64,000 bases of DNA from Nymphaea colorata (taxonomy: Eukaryota > Streptophyta > Magnoliopsida > Nymphaeales > Nymphaeaceae): NCBI RefSeq assembly GCF_008831285.2, contig NC_045141.1:4357224-4421223 (forward strand). The letters run 5' to 3'. Numbering within the stretch: the first letter of the stretch is position 1; each line of letters starts with the position of its first letter. Made by a program: the position numbers and the translations under genes. This document shows, piece by piece, positions 36,358 through 46,410 of this stretch. Under the pieces are notes generated by a model. The model saw only the letters and a list, made by a program, of their open reading frames with translations, was not told the DNA's origin and searched no databases.

Positions 36358-38885
36358 TGGATGCTGGATTTTTGTCATTCCAGTAACATAGGGATCCAAA
36401 TACTAGAATCTGTATGTGATGGTCAGATCAACTCAGTGATTAATTATCATCTATAATCGGTATGACCAATCACCAGGTTTGGTTACTTGCTTGAAGAAAG
36501 ATATGAGCATCATAATTATATGTGAAGTATACTAATAGCATGATTGAATTTTTATACTCATGTAGAGGCCTGAATGTGGCAAAAAACATTTAGGAAGCAC
36601 TTTGATAAAATTGAAATCCATTTAAATTGATTAAAACATCAATAAAATATGTTACAAAACATTGCCAAAAGAAAGCTCATTAAGTTCATGTTCTTTTGTG
36701 GCTATGATTTTCGATTGTTGACTTTTCGGCTTTTGCCTAAATCATTAAGCTATTTTAATGCTTTGGGATATGACACCCGTGACTATTAAAATTCCACAAT
36801 ATCTAACAAGATATTATACATCGAGCCAAATTTGTTAATAGTAAGTTAGATAGACCCATAGTTACTACACACACGAGGGACAGAGGCAGGGGCGCCCACA
36901 AGGGCCTTGGTCCCCCGCCATCAAATTTTAAAACATTCAAACATTGATATGCAAATTTCATAAATTTTAGTTCATCTTAGATAAAAAAATTAAAAAAACC
37001 TATTTTGGCCTCTGTTAAAATTTTGTAACTATGGTTGGGTGGTAAAGCAACTGGTGATAGCCATGCCTGTTGTCCAGTACGTACGAACACGAGTAGAAAG
37101 TTTACTACTTTGGAAGGTGTTTGCTTCACATTTTTAAGTCCAGCAGCACAGCTGACTACATGCGTGAGTCTTTTCAACTCCTATCGTATAATACAGCAAG
37201 CATGAAAAATAAAATGCAAAAAAATGCAAAAAAAAAATGGTAACTTTCTAAAAAAATGAAAAAAACTATGAAAAAGACAGGAAAACCACGTTTTTTGTTT
37301 TGATATTCTTTTCAAAAAAAATATCTTTTTGCCATTTTATTCAGTAGACTTATTTTTCGTGTTTTATCACTATTTTTTCAAAAATAAAAAAATGTGTTTT
37401 TTTATGATTATATTAATTTGTTGTCATCTCTCACAACGTATATGTAAGTGGTGGTTCTCGTTAGTCATGAAAACGTTTGCAACTACTATGCTGAATAGTT
37501 GAATAGTCATCAATGAAACTGCCAACCTACACAATGAAGGGAGTTCCTACAATATAATAATAATACTACTATTATTATTATAATCATTAAATAATATAAT
37601 AATAACAATAATTGTTGATAAGACGGCCAGGTGTGCAGCGGCCAATGCTGGCAATGCATGATAAATTCCTTCCTTCTATGAATTGATTCCTTCAATAACA
37701 ACAATATAAATGTGAGCTACGTGGTTTGTTCAATGAGTGCCAGCTTTCGAGCCACAAGCTTCTCGTGGCATTGCCTAAATCTTTCTAGTTGGCAAGATAG
37801 ACAGATGAATTTCGTATTTTTTCAAGGTATAATTAATTAAAAATATTCAATTTATATGATTTGAAAGTAACACAATTTGACAAAATAAAATACAATAAAT
37901 CAAACCTGTTTCAGTGCTGCTCAGTTGATGAATGTAGAATGATGAAGGTAATCACAGTATTTGCGCCAATAATGAAATAATGTCTAATACTTTCTTTTGA
38001 GGAAATCACCAGCTTGAGCTTAGAGACTTTGTCACTCATTTGAGGTGTAAAACTCTTAAAGCCATTTTCCAACAACTGGCATAGTTGAATAGTTGATCGG
38101 ATTAGCTAGAAATATTATTGGCATGAATCAGCCGGTTGCTTCAAATCTTCGCTAAGTCAACTTGATCAAGTCCCCCTGTTTTAAAAAAAAAATTGCTTTT
38201 AATTAGTTTTTTATACTGTTTATTTATTTTTCAAAAAAAAGAAATTTTTCATAGACTTTATGCTGATTCACAAAGAAGTCATTTAAGTTACCGGATCTGC
38301 CGACAACATGGAAGTTGCCAGGCAACTTCATCCACTCGTTTCAAAAGCAGATTATGACAACATCGCAATCTGACCATGATGGCTAGCTGTGTCGAGTGTC
38401 CATTGATTCAATAATTGGACAGGAAATTAATGGTTGATAAATGAGATCGAAGGTGGTCAACTCGACGTGTTGTTTCATTTTAGACATTTTAAAATGTTGT
38501 CTTTCTACTGATTTGCATCTAAATAGTTTATATTACCAAACTGGCAGCATTGTCGACTCGATTGAAAAACCGGTTTTGCTAATTAAGATAGACTTGGTGC
38601 TCCCTTGCTCAAAAGGTCGATTATAGTGGTCAGCCACTCCAAACTGATGAGCAATATACAGAGGTTCCAGTATCGAAAGTGGTTAGGTTCAGACCTAAGG
38701 CTTATCTCGGATACAGATATATAATGAGGATATTTACTTGGATTTCTTTTCAGTTCTTGAATTTATTTTATTAGGGATGCAATGGCTTCGCTATTGGAAC
38801 ATTGGTGATGGTGTTGCCCCTTTTCACCTTTGACGCTTCAAATCCAATCGAAATAAATTTCTTCTGCATTTAAAGGTTTTTATTT
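36358..38885. other. Intergenic, nothing recognised
   Basis: AT-rich with poly-A and poly-T tracts (37200-37400) and an ATT-rich tract (37550-37615). No gene recognised. Confidence 0.4.
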
Positions 38886-38905
38886 TCTCTCTCTCTCTCT
38901 CTCTA

Positions 38906-38979
<74 letters not shown>
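38886..38979. repeat. (CT)n(TA)n microsatellite
   Basis: About nine CT units, then ~35 TA units in unbroken array. Confidence 0.98.
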
Positions 38980-38981
<2 letters not shown>

Positions 38982-39847
38982 AGTGGGACATGAGCGTAAT
39001 TAACTATGACCCCATCAGAACGCGTGGCTTTATGGAGTTAACGCTGTCAACGGGTTGCATCTGGCCCTGATCATTAAATCGGAATATTGAGAAATAAAAA
39101 AATAAAAAAAAAAGATATAAGTTAGATTGGGTCTCGATTTGGATTAACCCAAATAAATCAGATCCAACCCGGATATAAGAAAATTTGGACTCTTTCAAAA
39201 CCAAGAACTGGCCATCGTGGTCCGTCCGATTGCGACCTTTGAAAATTCAGCTTTTGAAATGAGTGGATAAAGTTACTAAGCAACTTCGATGGGCTGGTCG
39301 ATCCGGTGATTTAAACGATTTGGTTGTTAGTCAGCACAAAATATGAAAATTATATTCTTTTGAGATACAAATAAACAACCTATATAAGATAATAAAAAAC
39401 AATAACTTGTTTTAAAAACATATGGGCTAGATCAATTTGATTTAGCATAGATTTGAATGAACCAGCTGATTCAAGCAATTTTTTGGAAAAAGAAATTCCA
39501 CACCAAAGAAATTTTTTTTTCGTTTTTTTCCCTCTTTTTCATTTTAGAAAAATTTTCATACTTTTTTATTGCTAAACTGCTCGTTTCCAAGGCAGACAGC
39601 ATATGTGTGACTATGGTCAGAACCAGTTCGGGATATCTAGGAAAAAAAAAAGTTCAATTGACAACTTTGATTAGGGATTGAATAGAGCTGAAAGTGGTAA
39701 AGGGAAACAAGAAAGAGTCTCATTGATGAAGCAATGCATTCCAAAGCAGTTAAGAACCGAGCCTTCTACCACTTGAAGAAATAAAAGGACAAATTTTCTA
39801 GAAGATAATCTATACATAAATTAAAAACCTTGAATTCCTGCTCATGC
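38980..39847. other. Upstream region of the right-arm kinase pseudogene
   Basis: No gene is recognised. It would have carried the promoter of the kinase gene, but I see no convincing core element. The matching left-arm region is not assembled. Confidence 0.35.
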
Positions 39848-40949
39848 ATGTTCTGCATAACAAGTTTGACATGTATGGCAACCACCAGTCGGTCACCTCA
39901 GCCGCTCGTCTTTCTTTTGTGTTTCTCCTCCTTCACCTTCATTGTGGTTCTCGGCCAAAGGGAGGTGCCCTCAGCGCTAGTTTCTCTGAGCAACGTCACT
40001 GATCAATTCGCATTGCTGTCTTTCAAACACCTCATCACTAAAGACCCTTATAATGTGTTATCAAGTTGGAATTCCAACATCTCCTTCTGCGACTGGAATA
40101 GAGTTTCATGCAGTCGTGGTTCACAAAGGGTCGATGGTCTGGACCTCAGTGGCATGGCACTCGAACGTACTATCTTCCCATACATCAGCAACCTCTCCTT
40201 CTTAGAGGTTCTTGATCTTTCAAATGACAGTTTCCATGGTAATCTTCCCATTAATTTTAGCTGCCTCCCTTCGTTGAAAGTACTTTCCATATGGGGAAAC
40301 CATTTTAAAGGGTTAATTCCACAAACGCTGGGCCATTGTCATCATCTCCAAGTGCTTCTTGCTGCAAAAAACGAATTCTATGGAAGCATTCCACAGTTCC
40401 TAGGCGGTTTGCTGGAACTCAAGCGCATAAACATTTATGGTAACAGGCTCACTGGCACCATTCCAGTTGCTTTGGCTAATCTCACAAAACTGGAGTGGTT
40501 TAGTATCAGCCAAAATCAGATACAGGGGAACATTCCTCCTGAGTTGGGAAGCCTAACCCACTTGACATTCTTTAATGTGCAAATGAACAATCTCACTGGT
40601 ACACTGCCTGAGAGCTTGTCTAGCTTGAGTTTCATGACCAATCAACTAACAGGGCATCTCCCTAAAGATGCTGGCCGCTTCCTGCCCAATCTCCAACAAC
40701 TCTATATGGGTGAAAACAATTTTGATGGCCCTCTCCCAGCTTCTCTTTCCAATGCTACAAGATTTCAACGTCTTACTGCAGAAAGGAATAAATCTAGTGG
40801 TCCAATACCATTAGAACTAGGTAGTCTGTCACAACTCATATACCTTTCCTTTTGGGGAAATATGTTGACAAATGTCCCTGGCAACCGTGAGCTCTCCATT
40901 CTCACATCCTTCACCCAGTGTGAGATGCTAGAGGAAGTTTATCTATTAG

Positions 40950-40954
40950 ATAAC
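40950..40954. other. Target-site duplication, 5' copy (ATAAC)
   Basis: ATAAC directly precedes the TG of the 5' LTR, and the same five bases follow the CA of the 3' LTR. The left arm has a single ATAAC at the equivalent site, which confirms the duplication. Confidence 0.97.
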
Positions 40955-41154
40955 TGTAATCACCCCAAATTTTTCTAAAGGACTATGATGTTTTATCCAA
41001 GTGCGAAATTCAAATTTAGGCACAAGATTTTCAAAATACAACTTTCAGATCCAAATTAAATCCAAAATACTACTCTCAGATCCAAATTAAATCCAAAATA
41101 CTAATTTTAGATCCAAAACCCAAGTTCAGATCCAAATCAATCATTTAAGACTAA

Positions 41155-41570
41155 TTTGCCCTTTCTTTTGACCAAAAACCTCCTTTTAGAGGGTGATTTT
41201 AGTCTTTTTTTAAACAAGACCGATTTGCCCCTCCTTTTGATCAAAAAACCTCCTTTTAGAAGGTGATTTTAGTCTTTTTTTAAACAAGACCGATTTGCCC
41301 CTCCTTTTGATCAAAAAACCTCCTTTTAGAGGGTGATTTTAGTCTTTTTTAAACAAGACCGATTTGCCCCTCCTTTTGACCAAAAAACCTCCTTTTAGAG
41401 GGTGATTTTAGTCTTTTTGGTAAACAAGACCAATTTACCCCTCCTTTTGACCAAAAAACATCCTTTTAGAGGGTAATTTTAGTCTTTTTGGGTGGACAAG
41501 ACCGATTTGCCCTTCCTTTTGGCCAAAACAATCTCCTTTTGGTGGGTGATTTTAGTCTTTTTAGGTCAAA
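41155..41570 (+). repeat. ~70-bp tandem array in 5' LTR
   Basis: Six units, with GATTTGCCCCTCCTTTTGA recurring at spacings of 69-72 bp, each with CCTCCTTTTAGAGGGTGA, which can fold on itself. The array sits just upstream of the TATA box, a typical place for LTR enhancer repeats. The matching array in the 3' LTR is 53530-53945. Confidence 0.93.
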
Positions 41571-41605
41571 AAATTCAAATTTTGGGTTTTGGCTCCAAAA
41601 TCCTC

Positions 41606-41613
41606 TATAAATA
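41606..41613 (+). promoter_or_regulatory. TATA box of the 5' LTR
   Basis: TATAAATA follows the tandem array and precedes CT-rich leader sequence. It marks the likely U3/R region of the LTR promoter. The same site in the 3' LTR is 53982-53989. Confidence 0.75.
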
Positions 41614-41940
41614 CCCCCCCATATCCTCCCTCTTGGGCAAGATTGGTCCTTGAGAGAAACTCTAGTGTATTCTCACTTGAAGACTTAGAGTTTCTCTTGA
41701 GCTCTCTCTCTCTCCCTCTCCCTCTTTCCATTTCCTTCTCCAACTTAGAGCAAGCACTCTTGGAGCTTCATTCAAAAGGGGATCTTCAAGTGGAGGTGTT
41801 CATCTTTCTTAGGTCATTTCCCATTAGAGGTATGTAATCTTCATCCCTCTCATTTCTCTCTTCTTTCTTTTCATTAATATTCTTATTATTATGTTATTTT
41901 TTTTTCTTAAATATAGTCTTGTTGTTGTTTTCATTTTCTC

Positions 41941-42550
41941 TTCACATCTTCATCTCCCCATGGCCAAAGGAGATAGCACTCAACCTCTTTTTAGAGACAA
42001 GAGGCTATGCTCAAATGCACCGGGAGCATGAGAAGATGAGATGATATTTTATTTTATGATTAAATCATGCTCTTTCAAGTATTCTTGTTGTTCTTGTTCT
42101 TTCTCTTTATCAATATCTTCTTGCTCTTTCTTCTCTTCAATCTTGTTGTTGTTATTCTTTTCCTTAATCAATATATTTTTGTTGTTATTGTTATTTCATT
42201 TCTTCAATATAGTCTTATTCTTGTTATTTCATTTCTTCGTTATTGTATCTCTTTCTACATTTTCTTCTCATCTTCATCTCCCCACGGCTAAAAAAGGTAG
42301 CTCTCAATCTCTTTTTAGAGACAAGAGGCTATACTCAAAGTGCACCGGGAGCATAGAAAGATGAGATGATCTTTCATTTTAATCATGTTCTTTCTTTTCA
42401 TGAATACATTCTTATTGTTTTTTTTTTTTGTTTCCTCTTATTTTCCTCTCTTCCTCATTTCTCCATGGCCAAAAGAGATAGCTCTCAATCTTTATTTTAG
42501 AGTCAAGAGGCTATACTCAAGTGCACCGGGAACATGAGAAGATGAGGTGG
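41941..42550 (+). repeat. ~105-bp LTR module in three dispersed copies
   Basis: Copies at about 41945-42045, 42267-42370 and 42450-42550 share CATGGCCAAA-type sequence, AGAGACAAGAGGCTATACTC and GTGCACCGGGAGCAT-GAGA. They are separated by CTT-rich DNA. The 3' LTR has the same set at about 54309-54930. Confidence 0.85.
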
Positions 42551-44203
42551 TATATCAATTCATAGTTACATCATGTCTTCCCTTCTAATTGAACTTTGCT
42601 TTTTTTCATTATCCTCTTTCTTTCTTTCCTTCCTTGAAAGTTATCTATATATTATGCATGCATAGTTGTTTGGTTCTTTACTTACATGTGAATGCATGTC
42701 GGGAATGAGAGTGTGGTTTGGGGACTCTTTATTTTCATATTAATTTTTGAGGTTGGGACTTGTCCAACCCGGGATAAACCCTCACGAAAATGTACATATT
42801 AATATGCATTTTCATGACATTTTGCGCTAGATTCTTTCTTAATCATCACATTAGGAACCCTAACGAGTGCTTCGTTATGTTGCTTGTTTTCTTTCATACC
42901 CAACGGTGGAAGAAATATAACCCTTACAACAAACTAAATAATAACATTCTATACTTATATAAATCATATTTTCCAAAACATTTTCAAAAAGAACCTTCTA
43001 ATATGGCCTTAGGGACTTAGCTTAGACTCTTGCATGAGTCCAAGCTCCCCTCCGGCCCACATTAAATTTGAAGTTGGTAATTTTAAGTTGTTCCTTGATT
43101 TTTTTTAATCTTGTGAAGGTATGGATGTATACACATGTTATATACATTTATGCCAACATGATGACCCCCATCTTTCTCTCTCTATGCTTTCACTTTCTAT
43201 TGTGCATGAATACGTATGTACATGTGTTCCATCTCCTCTCTTTCAAATATGTATTCCTCTTTTCAAGACAAATATCTTCTCTTATAACATTTCTCATACC
43301 CATATATGCGTACGATATTTTTCTTTTCCTCTAAAATCTCTCTTTCTCTTCGAATCAATACATCTTTTTCTCTTTATATGTGATGATATGTACACAAATA
43401 TGCATGTCTTTCTCTATATCTCTCTCTTTCCTTTCATAAGAGTGTTTTATCTCTTGTATTCTTCTTAACATTCTCATCTCATGAACTTTCTATTTACCAA
43501 CTTCAATATGACCACAAATCAAGTAATGACCCAATATTGGAATCATGCTTGATGGTCTACAATCTCTATCCATTTTCAAAAACTTTTCCTTCTTATATAT
43601 AATAATTATAACAACGAAATCTTAGATGTATGTTGTGGTAGGAATGATATTAGATGAATGTTGTGGTAGGAATGTTTTACTTTTTTTCAATCATATAGGG
43701 TAAATGCATTCATGCATTCTCACCCACTTTATTTCACTTATGATCACAAGCACCTCTCTAAAAGAACTTAAGCAAGAGGGGATGGAGCTCTAGCTAGGTG
43801 GTAACCGAATTAGAGCAAAATCTCAAACCTACTTAAAGTCTTAAGAGAACACTAAAGTGATTTCAAAATGTTTTCACAAGTTTTTCAGATGATATTTACT
43901 AGTTTCACTTTTTCCTCAAAACATTTCACTTTTTCAAGCAATTCTTCAAGAACCTTTTCAAAAGTTTGAAACTCCAAACTTTCAATATTTTCTACACCGC
44001 ATATAGAATCAAAAAGATGTTTAAGTTAAAACGAAATGCATCAATGATAAACATAGTCCTTGGGTTGATTACCCCCGGTAAAGGCGCCGGTAATGGTCGA
44101 TCCTCGTACCGACGGGCGAGTCCCTTTCTTTCCTCTTTCAAAACAAAAACCTTATTTTTCTGGAGCACTCCAAAACCAATGAAAATTTTGGGATGCAAAC
44201 AGA

Positions 44204-44221
44204 TGGCGACCGTGATGGGAC
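44204..44221 (+). other. Primer-binding site
   Basis: TGGCGACCGTGATGGGAC starts two bases after the 5' LTR. The leading TGG pairs with the CCA end of a tRNA. Similar TGGCGAC starts in Tat/Ogre elements usually match tRNA-Arg, but I could not check the tRNA identity. Confidence 0.85.
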
Positions 44222-45019
44222 CCGTTATCGTTTGGCTATGATTATAATTGATACATTTTCAATAATTTGAACATCTCATACATTGCCAATGATAAAGCAT
44301 GTCCCCTCTTTTGGCCTCGACCCCATTGGCATTTCATTGTATTGTTTGGTGATTGTGATTGTGATTGTTTTCTTGCACATAAGACTAATTGAGAAGGATC
44401 AATCATGTTCACACATATCTATGATCACATACCACCCTTCTCAATTTAGGAGTTATTTGAAAACCATGTTTGCTCTTCTATTTTAATCTTCAAACTTAGG
44501 CAACATTGCATTAGAGACAACTCATTTTATATGATTACTTATATTTCAAAATTCCTCATACCTATTTGTCCCGGTCATCATGTTGCCGGGCTTGGTCTTT
44601 GGCGGTAGCACAAGACTAAGCCTTACAACTAGACCACACCTTGGGCGGGAACGCCCCCTCGTTAGTACCATGAGTGGTAATTTATGGTATATCGACGAGT
44701 GATCAAGAAGAAGTTGATGAGCTATACCTTTAGTTGCCTAAGGAAGAATCTATGCTCGTACTAAGCCATTTGGGTAAGGTATATAAGCATAACTTGATAT
44801 CGGATTATCGTGATATAAAATTATCTCAATTAGGTTCCTATACCCAATTTTCTAAAAAAAAAAAAAAAAAAAAAAAAAATCATGATAGATGTTTATGTGC
44901 GTGAAACCTTATGTGATGATTTGCAACCTCATTCCGCACATCTACCTCATATTGTCTTTGTCAACATAGTCAATGTTTTCCATTAATTCCATCTTTATCT
45001 TTTAGAGTCATCATTCAAG
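44222..45019 (+). other. Untranslated leader of the retrotransposon
   Basis: Non-coding leader between primer-binding site and the first ORF. It contains a 26-base A run (44854-44879). The same leader, without the A run, is recognisable in the relic at 1490-2240. Confidence 0.8.
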
Positions 45020-46240
45020 ATGTATTCTTTCCAACGTGGTGTCACATTCCCTTATGATCACATCCTCTTTGGGGAAGGTCCCAAACGGTCCACCTACATT
45101 TCTCTTGAGTCTCAACCTTTGGCTCCCGAATGGTATCGGACTTGGCATCCCACCTTCTCTCAGATGTTTCCTTCTTACTTTGAAGAATGTGGGCTAGAGA
45201 CAGTGGCAGCTGGAGGAATGCAGTCAGTTGATGGAAATTTGGTACATGCAATCGCCGAGCGTTGGAACCCAAGGACCTCCTCTTTTTGGTTTCCATGGGG
45301 AGAAATGACAATATTACTAGATGAATTTGCCGAAATACTAGACCTCCCTACCCCAACTTGTGACCCAAATGATCTATTGGAAAAACAATTCCTTATGAAC
45401 CCAACCAAGGTCAATGCAAATGACCTCATTGCTCACTTTACTGGACGGAAAACTTGGCCTTTAGTAGAAAACCATGAAAATCAAAGCATCAACATGAAAA
45501 ATCTGTATGAAGAATTTGGAACCTATGTTGAACCTTCTACCCTACCTCGAAAAGCCATAGGGAGAATTAAACATTGTATGATACTCTGCACAGTAGGAGT
45601 GACCCTTTTTACCAATGGAAGTGACCTTTTAGATGTCCGTATTGCCCAACTTTTTCGAGTATGGGGGCATAGAGGGACCCGACACTTGTCAGTAGCAATG
45701 ACAGCTTTAGCCTTCCTTTACCGAGGACTCACTCGCTTTACCATTGGAGATATCGACTTCATAGAAGGATGCACATATGCTTTACAATTGTGGTTCCTCA
45801 AGCATGCGGGACCCCAAGCCAGTCTATTCAGAAACACTGATGGATCATTAACAACCTTGGAGCAATACCGTCGTTTGATCGAGCAATTGAATGAAGGAGA
45901 GATCATTTGGGATTATTGTGATCGTCGGCAGAGCCTACCTCGATACACTCACCATCATCATGGGCGTACCACACTCTTGGGCCCTTACTTCATAGTTGAT
46001 TATTGTGCTGATAGATGTATGAGACAGTTCTCTCAAAGGCAGAAGATGGTCTCTGTGCATGCACCAATTGGAGCTATTCCTGAATTTGACCTTAGTTCTC
46101 CTCAATGGACGGCATTGTTTGCAGTAGCTCGACAAGAATGGAAGACACAAATATCATACACTTGGTTCATAGGCCCAGTGGTGAAGAAGGAATATGCTGA
46201 GTGGTGGGATGCCAACCGACCACCATCCATCCTTCCCTAA
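45020..46240 (+). CDS. Plant-mobile-domain protein (retrotransposon ORF1)
   Basis: An intact 406-residue ORF upstream of gag, in a different frame from it. The sequence from WYRTWHPTFSQMFPSYFEEC (residue 38) through RWNPRTSSFWFPWGEMTILL and EILDLPT, then the RGTRHLSVAMTALAFLYRG block, is characteristic of the plant mobile domain (PMD, formerly aminotransferase-like). Host PMD proteins MAIN and MAIL1 act in silencing and genome stability, and PMDs are known in gypsy and Mutator-like transposons. The role in this element is unknown; interference with host silencing is only a hypothesis. I see no transmembrane segment, signal peptide or zinc motif. The start is the first ATG and has an equivalent in the relic copy at 2241. 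Stop TAA. Confidence 0.9.
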   Translation: MYSFQRGVTFPYDHILFGEGPKRSTYISLESQPLAPEWYRTWHPTFSQMFPSYFEECGLETVAAGGMQSVDGNLVHAIAERWNPRTSSFWFPWGEMTILLDEFAEILDLPTPTCDPNDLLEKQFLMNPTKVNANDLIAHFTGRKTWPLVENHENQSINMKNLYEEFGTYVEPSTLPRKAIGRIKHCMILCTVGVTLFTNGSDLLDVRIAQLFRVWGHRGTRHLSVAMTALAFLYRGLTRFTIGDIDFIEGCTYALQLWFLKHAGPQASLFRNTDGSLTTLEQYRRLIEQLNEGEIIWDYCDRRQSLPRYTHHHHGRTTLLGPYFIVDYCADRCMRQFSQRQKMVSVHAPIGAIPEFDLSSPQWTALFAVARQEWKTQISYTWFIGPVVKKEYAEWWDANRPPSILP

Positions 46241-46410
46241 AAGTTTTATGTTGTCAACTTTGTATTCCTTCTGTCGTTGTCATCTTTATTAGTGTCTATG
46301 GATGTAACTTTTAAAACTTGTAATGTAATATGAACCTTCATTTTGTCGTCATTTCCATCCAATAAATCTATTTTCTTATGTCATAAGGTGAATACTTGAA
46401 AGCCAACAAG

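Larger units (their letters stand above)
40955..44201 (+). repeat. 5' LTR
   Basis: TGTAATCACCCC... to ...GATGCAAACA, 3,247 bp. It holds a ~70-bp tandem array (41155-41570), a TATA box (41606), a CT-rich transcript leader, and a ~105-bp module present three times (41941-42550). Confidence 0.97.

Noticed and set aside
41155-41570. Regularly spaced repeats that might suggest a CRISPR array
   Set aside because: The units are adjacent ~70-bp tandem copies with no unique spacers, lie inside a plant LTR, and recur identically in the other LTR.
43068-43468. Two overlapping open frames of 88 and 115 codons repeated near 55446-55846
   Set aside because: They lie inside both LTRs, are identical only because the LTRs are, and read as CT/AT-rich low-complexity sequence.
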